Part shown: in pieces, positions 1 through 11,879 of the stretch
How the letters are laid out: the number at the start of each line of letters is the position of its first letter
Position numbering within the stretch: position 1 is the stretch's first letter
Source: Otatea glauca
Taxonomy: Eukaryota; Streptophyta; Magnoliopsida; Poales; Poaceae
Assembly (NCBI GenBank): GCA_036346275.1
Contig: CM070725.1
Span: 40,176,104 to 40,240,103, forward strand
Length of the DNA stretch: 64,000 bases
Direction: 5' to 3'
The notes under the pieces: model-generated
The model's input: the letters and a program-made list of their open reading frames with translations, nothing else
The model's database searches: none
Told to the model about the DNA's origin: nothing
Position numbers and translations under genes: made by a program

Positions 1-275
1 CCAAAATTTTAAAATGTCTCAAAATATATATTTTTTTCGACAAATTATCATCAAAGATCACTTTCTTATGGGTTATTGATGTAATTGAAGTCAAATCCGG
101 CCATAAAACATCAAGATCCAGATTTTTTTCATGAAATTTCGCCCGGTTTGGGTGAAATTTTGCCGAGAAAATGAAGTACTGTAGCAATTTCGGATTTTTT
201 TCAAATTTTTTATCTGGCCAGTAGTTTGTATCTCATTGGGACCCAAAATTCGTCGAAATTTGGAACCTTGCTTTG
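1..275. repeat. Right-hand end of a dispersed AT-rich element, cut by the window edge
   Basis: The stretch aligns by eye with the right end of the element at about 52920-54785. Both contain a 'aagatcact...ttattgatgtaatt' segment, then 'ccggcc', then 'tactgtagcaattt', and end in a 'cgaaattt..aacctt' block (here ggaaccttg at about 267-275; there gtaaccttg near 54785). It is probably the end of a non-autonomous DNA transposon. The left end lies outside the window, so no target-site duplication can be tested. No coding sequence was seen. Confidence 0.45.
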
Positions 276-1470
276 GAGTGGAAGTGAGCTTCTGCAGCCA
301 TGCCATACCTGTTAGAATCATACAGTACTTCAGTGTACGGTGCTATATGTGAAGAGTACCTTGTGCTCAGCAATTAGCACTCAGATGTACGGATTATCCG
401 TATGTTAAATTGTGTCACATTCGGACTAGAAATGCAGATGTCCCGCACTGCTTCTTATAGGTGTAAAACCTAAACGTAAGATATGGATGGACGTGACTGT
501 CTGATGGGCTATCGATCACCAAAGTAAAAATGCCATGAGAGTCTATATAGGTTCGGGGGTTTAAAAAGATCACACTATTCATGTCAATGCGTCAACCGGC
601 GTTGACTCTAGGTGAGGATCCTTGAGTACTCACTAGTTTGAATATGCTTTTTTATTGCTCAAGAGAACTTAAGTCATAAATTAGAGATACATAAAGTATT
701 TATAGACTCTTGGGTTTATACTAAAGACTGAATTGCTCCTCCTACAAAGAACTAAGTTATATGTACAATTGAGAGATATAGTCATCATTTATATAGATGG
801 CAGTAGCCATTTGATTTATGCTTCCTCTGTGCAAGCATCGGTTGTACTGTATTTATAGGGTCATCTAACTGGTGGTTCTATGAATGAAGGTATATTATTA
901 GGTCGGTGAGTCCCATCTATCATGCTGGGCCCACTAGGCTTGGGCGGCCCCTTGGATGGCCTCTGTCCTAACATCTTCAAAGTGTTAGAGGAGATGTAGA
1001 GTCGTTGTTATGGCGTTTTATACTTGAGCAATTATGAGAATGTAGCCCTTGAGGGCGAAGGCCCTCAGAGGCCCATCGTGCTATAGCCGTTGAGGACCGG
1101 GAGTAAAGGGGTGCATATCCGCTCTCATTGGGCCCTCATCATCACCATAGATGGGTGTTACGTCGTTCCTCCAACATTTCTCTAGTTAAGTTATTCTAGT
1201 AATGCCCATAATCGCATATAAAATGGTCTAACAATTACATATAATTTTTTAAAATCCTTATTTTGAGGTTGCCCTCATCGGTACTCCTGTGCGGACATGC
1301 CCATGCGTAGCCACGTTTCCCCATTGCGCACTGCGATTGCGATACATGGAGATGCCCATACGCGCTTCACCACCCTCGTGATATCCTTTTCCCATTCGAC
1401 CATTTGGTTCACTCGTGCAAGAACGGGGTTCCAACCAAGCACCTTCGCCGAACCCATCGCCCGAAATGCT
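276..1470. other. Gene-free spacer, possibly LTR-like repeat
   Basis: No credible exon was found on either strand. The middle (about 540-1170) has the texture of a grass LTR, with a TATA-like 'tatatagg', polyadenylation-like 'tttttattg' and a 'gggcccactaggcttgggcggccc' block, but I could not define paired termini or a target-site duplication. The short reading frames near 1258-1760 have no recognisable protein similarity. Confidence 0.4.
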
Positions 1471-1478
1471 GTGCCATG

Positions 1479-1858
1479 CAGGGTTCACAATTTCGTTTCG
1501 AAGCCGAAAACCGCTAACCCGGCGGTAGAGGTTTTCGCGAGAAACCGCTCGAAAACCGCAAAAAACCGAACGATTTGCAAATTCAAAAAAAATGAATTTT
1601 GGTCAAATATGTGCGCAAAAACCGCGGTTTTTGATGATAAAGCGCTCGGTTTTCGCGGTTTGTTTTTCGAGCGGTTTTTTGCGAAAACAGCGGTTTTTCA
1701 ACGGTTTTCGAGCGGTTTTCAACGCATAAATTTTTTCAAATTTTTTTTTGATTTTTTTTAATTCTATCGGTAAACCGCTCGGTTTCTGTTTTCGAACCGG
1801 AGCGGTACGGTCGAAAACCGCGAAAACCGAGCGATTTACCACGGTTTTGTTAACCCTG
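1479..1858. mobile_element. hAT-type MITE, 380 bp, perfect 8-bp target-site duplication
   Basis: The element starts CAGGGTTCAC and ends GTTAACCCTG, giving CAGGGTT/AACCCTG terminal inverted repeats. It is flanked by a perfect 8-bp duplication, GTGCCATG, at 1471-1478 and 1859-1866. The 8-bp duplication and CAGGG-type termini are typical of hAT elements. The interior is a low-complexity run of 'aaaaccgc' and 'gcggtttt' words in both orientations, so it can fold on itself. It carries no transposase. A second, more diverged copy lies at 11880-12195. Confidence 0.9.
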
Positions 1859-2094
1859 GTGCCATGATCTGCTATTATGTATTTAAAGTAATATACAAGT
1901 TAAATTTTGTGTGTTTATAAATAAACATATATATATATATACTTACAAATATGTATTATTATACTAAATTCCGGAATGGTACCTCGGTATGGTCTAGTAA
2001 CAAGATATGTAATTCCAAGAACCAAACCGATATAGCCTACAAAATGGTATTGACAAATATGCTGAGGTAGTGTTGCGGTGAAATGGGACAGAAG

Positions 2095-3108
2095 CAGGGT
2101 TTGAAATTTCATTTTCGGTTCATATCTCAAAGATGGGTGAAATCTGAAATTTCAGAGAAATCTCATAATTTCGGATGAAATCTGGTCAAAATTAAAAAGC
2201 AAGTTTGAAATAAGGAATTTTTGAAACGAAATTGCTGAAATCTCGGCAAAATTTAACCGAGTGAAAAATGGTCGAAACAATGTTAGATTTTTTTTTGATG
2301 ATCCTGACATATCACTAATGTTCCCATAAAAATTTCATCTAATTATCAAGCCTGAGGAATTTTTAAAAATTCTAACAGTGCTACTGTCCTGATAAAAGAC
2401 CGACGAGCAAATTTCAACCGATTGAAAAATGGTTTAAACCATGTTATAAAATTTTAAAAAATTTTGTGGATGATTCTGACGTATTAATAATGTACCTATA
2501 AAATTTTCAAATGATGATAACTCCTGAGGAATTTTCAAAAATCCGGACAATGCTACTGTCTTGATAAAAGTTTGGCTGAGTATATGTATTGTTTTTATAG
2601 ATTTGATTGAGCAACAAAAAAAGGATTATGAGGCAATGCTTAAACACTCATAAAATTTTTGGATCATGATCACACTCGAGCGAATTTATAAAATTCTGAC
2701 AAGGTTACTATCTCATTTATATTCCTTCAGTTTTTGATTTTTTTTTCAAAGATAATAAATGAAGTTAAATTCGTTTTAAAAATTTTCTATACGATTCTAA
2801 ACGGCTAAAGATGGTACCATAAATTTTTTATAGTATGATCAAGCTTGTACTTTTTTTATAAAAATCTGATAGTGTTTCTGTTATTTTTATAAAACGTCTC
2901 AAAAATTCAATATTTTAAATATTTTAATGGAAAATGGCATTCTTAAGGAGTACTGACCCAAATCCGGTCTAAACAAGTCAAAATTACTAAGATTTAAGTG
3001 AAATTTGCCAAAAACCTCTGAAAATACTATAGCAATTCAATTTTTTAAATTTCTTTTTATTCGACCCGGAGAATCTCGATCAAAATTTTGCCAGGATTTT
3101 GAACATGG
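2095..3108. mobile_element. hAT-like non-autonomous element, 1014 bp, carrying ~171-bp modules
   Basis: It is flanked by GACAGAAG (2087-2094) and GACGGAAG (3109-3116), an 8-bp target-site duplication with one mismatch. It begins CAGGGTTTGAAAT, and the reverse complement of its right end is CCATGTTCAAAAT, an imperfect inverted repeat. Inside are at least two copies, about 172 bp apart (anchors gacatatcac near 2306 and gacgtattaa near 2478), of a module also found in the foldback element at 23787-25791 and near 53140-53400. No protein-coding capacity was seen. Confidence 0.65.
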
Positions 3109-3116
3109 GACGGAAG

Positions 3117-3717
3117 GGAGTAACTCACTTGTCACGCGCAGGTACGTCCTCTGGATCCGAATCGTGTGGGCTTCCGCCCTTATTTTTTTAAGGAAAAAAA
3201 AGTCCCATGCAGATTACCAGCAGCAATCCTGCTCCCCGAACTAGACCTGTCAACGTATTAGGCTAGGCCTATAAATATTTTGGGCCGTCTCGCCTTCCAA
3301 CTGGAACTGGACCTCTTGTGCTTCGGCAATATTTCTGTTGGCCCCATATAGTTAGCTTTCTTAAGGCAGCATATGAAAACCTTGTGAGCACTGCCTACCT
3401 TGAATAAAATCATTTATAGTTATACTTTCAAGTTTGTAGTTATATAGCTGGCCAAACATTAGGTGAAACCGAGCTAAAAATGCAAACCGGTGAAAATCAA
3501 GTGTGCAAGTTCCCAAAAATTACCAAATGTAGAAGAGGGTTTGTTCTATAGCCACGCAAAATTTTAAGTTCAAACCCAATCGCATTTGAAAGACTAAAAC
3601 GAAAATACTACTAGTTAGTGAAGAGTGCGAAATCAGAGATTGAACTTGTCTAACACAAGGACAATGTCTAAGTACGCACTAGCTCAGAGAGAGGAACTTG
3701 CAATTTGCCATGGAGTC
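3117..3717. other. Gene-free spacer
   Basis: The sequence is AT-rich to neutral, without recognisable exons, RNA genes or paired repeat ends. Confidence 0.4.
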
Positions 3718-3968
3718 GGGTTTGTTTGGTTCGTTTCTAATGGTTAGTAATGCTTGTCTTACCAAATTTTAGTAACGATTGATCAAATTTAAAGTATTTG
3801 GTTTGCTACCAAATTTTGATAAGATTTTCTTCTCCTTTGGTTCACTAATTCATTTTCTTGCCAATCTTTAGATAAAACATTGATAGCCAATTTAGTGACC
3901 AAATATTAGCAATACCAAATTTTGGTAAGGTTCAGTAAGTTAAATTTATCATCAAACTAAATAGGCCC
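3718..3968. mobile_element. MITE, about 251 bp, GGG(T/C)(T/C)TGTTT-type termini
   Basis: The left end GGGTTTGTTTGGTTC pairs with the right end, whose reverse complement is GGGCCTATTTAGTTT. The inverted similarity continues inward: cttaccaaattttagtaa on the left matches the reverse complement of the right-hand part. The termini resemble Tourist/PIF-Harbinger MITEs, but I found no clear TWA target-site duplication, so the class is tentative. Confidence 0.5.
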
Positions 3969-4404
3969 AAATCTGGCGGGCCACCCCATCCAGACAAAGG
4001 CAAAGCTGCAGTTGGCTTACCTTTCAGGGATTTCAGCAACAGTACTAACAGCAACAGCTTGTCTACCGGTACAATTATAAACGCACACTGTTCGTCTCAG
4101 TAAGAGCTTTGTCCCCTGGTAGTACAATCCAAAGGTGTCTCCGATCGATTCAAGCTGCTGAACAAAAGCTCTGCCACAATCTTGCTTTGCTTAAAGGACT
4201 CGGATTTCAAATTCTCCTTGCACATAGAGGATTCAGCACATACATCGATCTCTCAAAGAGTCGGTCACCATTTTATTCCACAATTCGATCAGTCACTGCT
4301 AATTAATTTACATAAGGATTGCAGCAACAATTAATCTTGATCAGCTAATCAAGAGGTAGACACTGGACAAGCACATTTAGCTGGAAGCGCATACAATTTG
4401 ATCA
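3969..4404 (-). other. 3' flank, probably 3' UTR of the XRI1-like gene
   Basis: This is the downstream side of the minus-strand gene whose stop codon is at 4405-4407. No other gene was recognised. A small plus-strand reading frame at 4109-4306 has no identifiable similarity and lies where the 3' UTR is expected. The polyadenylation site was not determined. Confidence 0.35.
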
Positions 4405-6506
4405 TTAGCCTGTCGTCCTTATGATGGTTATTGTGCCCCTCCCTGCGGTGTGCAGCCTGGTGAAGCCGGCCACCGTTTTGCCGGACGGGGCTGGCCGGTT
4501 GCCGTCGGACACGCGCGGGGCGCACGCGAACTCCCCCACGGGGTGCCGGACGGGCCTGGCCGGCCGGGTGAGGATCCGCTTGTTGATGTCGGCGAGCGTC
4601 TCGCCGCCGTCCACCCCGCAGGGCTTCACCACGGTGAACGGGTAAATCACCGACGATCCGGCGCTGGACGACGCCTTCCTACTCCTCTTGCTGCTAATCT
4701 GGCTACTCCATGCGTCTGTTTCTGCCAAATGCATATGTGTGCATCAACGTGGCATGATGGCATCAAGATTTCTCCATGGACAGTGAGAAAATTGGAACCC
4801 GTTGCTGCTCTCTCTCTCTTTCAAATTTAGCCCTGTACATGTATTCCTAAATTTGACTCCTCTTCTACCGTGAAAGATGTGGTAAGCAACACATGCTCCT
4901 ACTGTGGCTGAAAGCGCGAAAGCCGGCGGAGGACGGTCAATCACGGGAGCAATGTGGCCCACCTCGACAAGGTAGATTACACGCTGCCTGGGGCAACAGC
5001 GAGTTTCTACCGTGCTCGCCCACGCATTGCCATGCACAGTCGCCTTGCTGCGGCACCGGTCAGCTTCCTCACTCCCCTCGTGCAGCAGGGAACACGTGTC
5101 GCCTTTCACGGTAGGGAAAGAGATCAAATTTACAAATTCATAAAGCTAGATTTGCAAAAGCCCTAGATAAGCAATCGGTTCAGAAAATTGTTGCTGCCGT
5201 GTAGGTTATCGCAGAGCCTGCACGTACCTTCCGGTGTCGTCGTCGAACGTTTGGACGGGCAGTTGGTGCGAGTGGCTTGACGTCGGGCGCCGCCGGTGTC
5301 ACTGGCCTGTGGGTCCACCTTGCAGTGGGACGAGGAAGAGCTAGGAGGCTGCTCTGGTTGTGGCTGCGCCGCGGTTTTCTCTGGCAACGTGGGCTTCGGT
5401 GGGACAGAGCTCAGAGCCAGAAGATCGTCATCTGCAGAACCAGTCAATTTGCTGTTTAATTTAATATGGCAGAAATGGCCACAATTGGTTGAATTTTAAT
5501 AGGCCAAGAGCCAGAGGAGATTTTCAAAATCTGGGTACTGTCATGAAAGGGAGAACATGCCAGTCCAAAAATATTTTCTACTAGTATTACTTAAGAAGTG
5601 ATGGCTGTCTAATAAGTTACGCATGATGCACAAATGATGGGTTAGGACAGCAATGTGCTGCTAATCTCGAGTGGGCCCGGACATAAATTTCACAAGCACC
5701 GTAGTTACTTAAATGATAATTATAGTTCGTCCTAGTCGTTTGGAATCGTACCACTATCATGGAATAAATGGAAGGCATAGGACTTAAAATCGCGCCAAAT
5801 GAGTGGTTGGTTAGGGGGGAAAAACAACGTGTGAAGTGTAAACTAAGCTAAACCAATTCAGAGTGATCTACCAGCATTCGAATTGTTACCTAGGAAAGTG
5901 GTGGCAGTACTCTTCTCCTTCGGAAGGCAGCTGGAATTGAAGCCTACCAGCTGCTGCTCGTCTGAATCCCAGAAATTCTGAAGAGGTAACAAGGGTGCAA
6001 TGAGAAAAAAAGGAAACACCATGTTAATTTCAGTACAAGAACTGCATGCGAATGTTGATATGGCTCAAGTTTGCACTCACCTGGAGCAGTGCGTCCAACT
6101 GATCCTCAGGCATCGCGGCCGTAGTATCATCGTCCACCGTCGGCAAGCCGGTGACCGCAGCTGACGCCTCGGAAGCTGGCGAGTCCATGCCTGCATGCCA
6201 ATCAACGACCACAAGAATTACCGCCATGAAAACAAACTGCAAGACAAGGAAAACAAAAGGACAACCATATATGCATGCAGTGCAACACCTACACTTGGGG
6301 AAGAAGAGCTCAAGCTCATGCTCATGGGTGTGATCATCAGGATCACCGGCGGCACCAAGCCCCACTACCCCTAGACCAAAGTACCTGAGCTGTGGATCCC
6401 ATTCAAACAGGAAGCAGCTGTTGCTGATGTCCAAGCTGCAGGCCATGGTGTCTAAAGGCCACCAGGCCTGCCTATGCTGCAGCTCTCTTTCTTGAGCTGT
6501 CTCCAT
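4405..6506 (-). CDS. XRI1-like protein, five exons, 310 residues
   Basis: Coding exons on the minus strand are 6506-6293, 6190-6081, 5977-5890, 5431-5228 and 4721-4405, totalling 933 nt including the TAA stop. Every intron is GT-AG and reading phase is kept across all four junctions (phases 1, 0, 1, 1). The ATG at 6506 is preferred over an in-frame upstream ATG at 6611 because the latter lies almost on the TATA box. The C-terminal exon carries a basic SSKRSRK stretch, then VIYPFTVVKPCG, TLADINKRI, RPVRHPVGEFAC and the final GRGTITIIRT. As I recall the family, this matches the conserved C-terminus of plant XRI1-like proteins, which Arabidopsis work links to DNA repair after irradiation and to meiosis. 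The N-terminus has a Trp-rich start and SLDISNSC. The middle is acidic and Ser/Pro-rich. The exon model is seen directly; the family name is from recall. Alternative: another small plant-specific nuclear protein with the same C-terminal motif. Confidence 0.7.
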
Positions 6507-6616
6507 GGGATGTAAGTAGTAGTAGTAAGCTAGTAGCAGCAGTGGACTTGTGGGGGGGGAGAGAGATCGACAGAGAGACACTGAGAGTGAGCAGCTTGAA
6601 GGGTGTGCCATGCGTG

Positions 6617-6624
6617 CTTAAATA
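6617..6624 (-). promoter_or_regulatory. TATA box of the XRI1-like gene
   Basis: The minus strand reads TATTTAAG, about 110 bp upstream of the chosen ATG. It is followed by a CT/GA-rich leader (ctctct repeats around 6560-6590), typical of grass 5' UTRs. This places transcription start near 6590. Confidence 0.55.
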
Positions 6625-6629
6625 GGAGG

Positions 6630-7909
6630 GCTTTTGGGAGGCCTAAAGGCGAAAGGTTACGTTGTGTGTGTGCGCAGTGCAGGCCGCAGTCCGGCATGTC
6701 AAGCGAGCACAGTTAGTCAGGGAACGAGCAAAAGAAAGCTTTGAAATTTTGCAAAGTCGAAAGGGAGAAACGAGCCAACGAAAGCGTGCAAAAGGATGGG
6801 AGTGGTTGCAAGGTCTTTCTCGTGGTTCGTTGTGCTGATGACTCTTCGGCCTTTCCCTTCTTTATGTATGTCTCTCCATTCCTCGTCTTCCCTTTTTAAC
6901 TTTTAGTTTTGTTTATAACGAAAAAGAAAAGGAAATAGAGGTCCTTTCCGTCAGTTTGGGATACTGACTTGTCAAAAAAAAAAAAATAGACAAAACATAA
7001 GAAATTGATCCTAATTTTAACCTGTTGTGGTGACTAGAAGAATTATTGACAAGAGACAACGATGAGATTGGTAGAGAAGATGACACTGAGGCCCAAATTA
7101 ACAATATAGAAGGGGACGCGCCAAACATGAGCGCAAGCTAGTGGTGTGTGCAGTGGCAACGCCTGGAATTTTGCAGGAGCTAGCGTGAATTTTGGAAACC
7201 CATATATCTAGGCTTTGAGTTGGGGTGGAAGAGCGGTAAATACATACCACAACCAACAGCTTCGTGTCTAGGTTTAAAATAGGACTTTTGCAAAAACCAC
7301 CTGTAAATGGGGTAGTTTGTTGAAAACTCACCTGTATCTCAAATTTTGTCAAAAACACACCATCATTTCTATATGGTTGCAAATTCCCTCATCTCAAGAG
7401 CCAATTTACTAGTTGAAACTCCTACATGGAGCAATTTTGGGAGACCACTCTCGTGGACTATGAGCGGGGAAAACGTGCCAACGTAGGGTAGGACGCAAGA
7501 AGCAAGCGTAGGATAATAAAGCGCAACACAAGAGTGAGAGAATAGAGGGACAACGAAGAAGGTGATCGCCGATGTTGCAACCGCACGGGAGGATTCTCGT
7601 GGCTTGGATATTCAAACGCAATCCCCTTAGCAGGAGACATCTAGGTTAGCACTTCTTGAATTCTCGGAGCTTCCGTGAGTAAAATAGCCCTTGGTAGGAG
7701 GGAATTTGTAACCACATAGAACTTCCGGTTGGATTTTTAGCTAACTTTAAAATGCATGTGTGTTTTTGGCAAACTCTCCTATTTGCAATTAGATTTTTGC
7801 AAAAAAGGAAAGAAAGAAAAAAACAACTTCCTGTCCAACCCATTGTTTGTCTTAGGTGTGGTTGGGCAGTTCACAAGGCTATCGAGCTGGCCGGGTCGTG
7901 TATATGGTG
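6630..7909. other. Upstream flank of the XRI1-like gene, no gene seen
   Basis: Reading frames here are short and low in complexity. The stretch 7280-7400 has ordinary AT-rich plant spacer character. I found no paired terminal repeats and no RNA gene. Confidence 0.4.
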
Positions 7910-7914
7910 GTTCA

Positions 7915-8166
7915 TGTTGTAAAATAATGACGTCCGTCGTAGATCAACCACAATGCACAAATGAATAGCAAGCACAATCGTAGAGGAGCACACTCAATAT
8001 AGAGAGGTAAAACTCTCTCTCTCTTTATTACATTGATTCTCTTGTATAATGGGGTACCATATTTATAGTGAAAGCAAATAAAAGATAGATTCGAATTCAT
8101 CCATAACGAGATAAAGTCCAAATGTATTTGAACAACTAGGACTTAGGGTCCAATTATATCTCAACA
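7915..8166 (-). repeat. Left LTR (3' LTR) of the copia remnant, 252 bp
   Basis: It shares 'gtagatcaaccacaatgcac', 'gatagattcgaattcatcca' and the terminal 'tatctcaaca' with the right LTR at 10814-10945. It contains a CT-rich run (8010-8025) and a TATA-like 'atatttatag'. Confidence 0.75.
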
Positions 8167-9069
8167 CTCCCCTTAGACGAATACTCGTTTAATCAAATTG
8201 GTAAGCTAGAGTTTGATGTTACTGTTCATCAAGACAGATTTCTTACTCCGCCATTAAATTATACTTTGTTCTATATTAGAAGTATGATTTAACAATCAAG
8301 CAATTGTTGTAGCAGGTTCATATTGCAAAATATAGAACAATAAATAAAATATCCTAGGGAATAACAATTTATTTAAATGATAATCTCTCAATAGGAGTGC
8401 AGACCAATGTTTATTTTGGAACTAAGACTAAACTGATAGTGGAGACTTAATGAGACTCATTAAAAATTATGACATCGACCAGCAAAGTGAATGAATATTT
8501 AGTATACTAATTCATATCTCTATATGAGTCATGGGTGTCCTTCTGGGACTCCTCGAGCTTAGTAGGATTAAAAACCATATCATCACACTTCACAGGCTCC
8601 GTGTCAACAACAGGTTGAACTGTAAAGTGTGGCTTAACTTTGTTCCCCTAGGTTTTATTGACTTTTCCAGTAGATTGCATGTAAAGTTCTGCTAAATACT
8701 TCGGGGTATGGCACTTGCACAACAAATGGCCAATGCATCCACACCTAAACCAAGGTACAGGGTTTGCAGTCTTGTTGGCCGAGTCTTTCTTCTGAAAGCT
8801 CCCTGGCCCTTGACCTCTACTTTTTCACTGGGGCTTGTTTCTTCCCTTCTTTATTATGTTATTTTTCCATTTCCCCCTTTATGCCATTGGCCCTTTCTAT
8901 GGCTATGGCTATTGCTAGTCTGCCGAGTATTTGCATATGCTTCGGGCACGTCACGTGTCTCATTAGAGAGGGCGTGATGATTCTTCATCAGGAGTTCATC
9001 ATGTCTTTTTGCTTCTAGCAAAATACAGATAAGCTCATAGTACTTCTAGTACTAGGCATGATGGTACTG

Positions 9070-9480
9070 TTACTGCAGTATCCTCATATTAGGGTAGAAA
9101 GTGCACAATATATTGTCTATCATTTCAGCATTAGTAACTTTTTGGTTACAGAATGCCGATTTAGCGACAAATTTGTGCATAGCTGAGTTGTATACTGCCA
9201 TGGTATTAAAATCCTGAAAGCGTAGGAGGGTCCATTTGCGCTGTGCTTTTGGCAACAGGGCAGATCTTGATTGGTTAGATCGTTCCTTTAGGGAATTCCA
9301 TAGTGCCAGCGGATCCTCCTTCATCAAGTATTCGGCCTTAGAGTCCGGATAGAGATGGTGTCTTAGGAAGTACAGGGTTGCACACTTGGCAACTTCGAGA
9401 AAAGCATGGGCGTCCGCTTCAGGCTAAATGATGGCAACTCCAAGAAATCGAGCTGTCAAGTTGATCTTGGCATCTATTAC
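9070..9480 (-). pseudogene. copia gag fragment (UBN2-type)
   Basis: The minus strand encodes an 85-residue open segment containing DPLALWNSLKER, LLPKAQRKWTLLRFQDF and NQKVTNAEMIDNIL. These are hallmarks of the copia Gag (UBN2 domain). The upstream continuation to about 9480 reads as the preceding Gag segment but is interrupted. A further decayed minus-strand stretch at 8520-8700 resembles the C-terminal Gag region. It is non-functional. Confidence 0.75.
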
Positions 9481-10813
9481 CTAAGTCAGGTAATTACTGT
9501 CATTCAGGGCAAGCTTAAATTCTCTCTTTGCAATGTTCAACATATCCTACATGCAAGCAACATTAAATTTTACTACTGACAAAACCAATATATTCCATGC
9601 TCACTCTTAAATCAGTAAAGTTTGGTCTATATCTATTTAGCAGATAATCATCTAATTTTTTTAGAATTTTCCTATCATTTTCCACAATTTTTGGCTAATT
9701 ATTAAGCAATTTTTAGAATTACTGTAAATAAAAAAATAAATATGGAATTATACTAAGAAAAATAAACCAAAGATGTGGAGTTTCCCATATATGCTAATTC
9801 TAAGGTTCAACCAATTTATAGAAGCTCATATAATTAAAAATTCCATTTCTAGGATTTACTATAAATTTTTTTTGAATTTATTAATTATTTTTTGGAATTT
9901 CGAGCACCTTTAGGGCCCTTAAAAAAATATTCCCATGGCTGGCCATAATTAACCATAAATTCAGGGGTTAAAACACAAAATTGCCATTTTTGTTTTCTTT
10001 CCCCTTTTTTCTTCTAGAAAAACCATTGGGCTGCATGACCCGTGGGGTGTGCCGTTGGGCTGCCGAGGCTCATTAAACGTGAGGCGAGACACGGTTGGTG
10101 GCCAACGATGGGCCGGCGTGAGCGCAGCATGGCGCCAAGCCCGCTGAGCATGCATGGTGTCCAGAGGAGGCGCGGGTGCGGCTTCACCGCATGGCGAGAG
10201 CGCAAGCGCCGATGGCGGTCAGCGGCGTCGTATGGAGCACGGTGGGGCTACGGGCATGGTGTACATCACAGGTGCAACGCATGGTGCGAAAGCGACATTG
10301 GGGGTGCTATGCTCTAATCGGCACGAGTGCGAGCTCACGACTCAACATGGACAGTGGAGGCGCGAAGTGCGCGGGGCCCATGCGACTAAGGCAGCGCCTA
10401 GCATGACATGGGCCATGGATACGACGTGGTGGCACGATGGCTACAGCTCGGCGACACAAGGGACCACGGGTCGTTGGCACGGCGCGATGGCGACACGGCC
10501 GGCGTAGCTCTTCAAGGGCGGCCGACGGTGCGTTGCTGCCTTTGGCTCGGGGAGGCAGCACCTAGCCTAATGGCAATGCGGTCGGCATTATTAAATATTT
10601 TTTCTTGACAAACCATAACATCAAACTCTAAGCAATTAGGGAAATTAATCTATAGGATTAAAAAATTATTCAAATGCGATCAACTTACGTACCACGAACT
10701 TACATATGGCTTGTCGTAGATTAATCGCTTAATGCTAGTCGAATTCGATGTAGTGTAGATTGATGTAGGCAGACGATCTCGATCGGCCTTGGCGAAGCTT
10801 CGAGTTGATAACG

Positions 10814-10945
10814 TGTTATAAAGCAATGATGCCCGCCGTAGATCAACCATAATGCAAACAAGAGATAGATTTGGATTCATCCACAACGAGATAGAGTTCA
10901 AATATATTTAAACATTAGGACTCAGAGTCCAACTATATCTCAACA
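10814..10945 (-). repeat. Right LTR (5' LTR) of the copia remnant, 132 bp, internally deleted
   Basis: It matches the left LTR at both ends but lacks about 120 bp of the middle, including the CT-rich run and TATA-like motif. The two LTRs therefore differ by an internal deletion as well as point changes, which fits an old copy. Confidence 0.7.
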
Positions 10946-10950
10946 GTTTA

Positions 10951-11871
10951 AGGTTTTTTTATGATGTCTAATTCACTATTGAAACCTACGGTACAAAGAT
11001 CTACACATCACCTAACACATCACCATGGTTTTCCATGTCATTGTGGGTGTGGTCAAATTTGTGGATGTATAGAGTAAAAATCATTATTTATACGGCTATA
11101 GACACATAACAAGCTGTCTAGAGATTTATAGTTTACGATACAGATTTTACCAATTATGAGAGAAAATCATAAGATAGCACTAAATTACCGTTGAACTCTT
11201 GTACTTCTTAATACTCATTCTATTTAAACTTTTGGTACCTATTGATACTAGCTTAATTTATACGTTAATACGTCCCGATGACGGTAAAAAGTCTCGGTCT
11301 TCGCATCTTCCGTCGAAAATTCATGCCAGCGTGCACACACGTGCATACTGGCAAGCGTGTGTTGTCTGACTCGTATAATCGTATTTGCAGTTGCCGGCGT
11401 TAGAATCCCACTCATTATGGTTATCTTAAATCTAAGAAATATTGTACGGGGTATATACGTGCCAGAAAGCTAACTGTTGCTACCTTGGAGTACATATATC
11501 ATGGTACCATGGCGTTGCATATCAAAAGACTGGTGCATCAATTGCAGGGCGTACAAAGGTAGTAACTTTTTTATCAGTAGCTACATTCTGAATTCGTATA
11601 TGTTGCAGTATTGCAGAATGGACCCACGATGCCTTGAGCCCTTGAGCTATGCCTAGCATAAATCCATGGATAAGTAAAAAAAGAAGAGTCTGAAAAACCA
11701 GGCTGCGAAGGAACTTTAATCACTTTGTATTTGGTCAATGCAATCCTAGTCCCACGAAAATCCAAGCAGCAGCATGTCTGCCCTTCGTCATCATGGCGCA
11801 ATTTTGAACCGTGGAAATTAACCTCCAATCCCGAGCTGGCTCAAATGTTCTACTGTACTTACAAGCGAGTA
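10951..11871. other. Gene-free spacer
   Basis: No exon, RNA gene or paired terminus was recognised. The short minus-strand frame at 11574-11828 is low in similarity to anything I know. Confidence 0.4.
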
Positions 11872-11879
11872 CTCCATAT

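Larger units (their letters stand above)
7915..10945 (-). mobile_element. Ty1-copia remnant with LTRs and gag but no pol
   Basis: LTRs start TGTTRTAAA and end CTCAACA (plus-strand view). They are flanked by GTTCA (7910-7914) and GTTTA (10946-10950), a 5-bp target-site duplication with one mismatch. A purine-rich tract, the complement of ctcccctta, abuts the inner edge of the left LTR, and a primer-binding-like gttgataacg abuts the right one, so the element points to the minus strand. The interior holds only gag remnants and a GC-rich leader (about 10020-10560). No protease, integrase or reverse transcriptase was recognised, so it is a deletion derivative. Confidence 0.75.

Noticed and set aside
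10042..10608. Overlapping GC-rich frames on both strands
   Set aside because: They fall in the leader part of the gag-only copia remnant. There is no domain or splice pattern.
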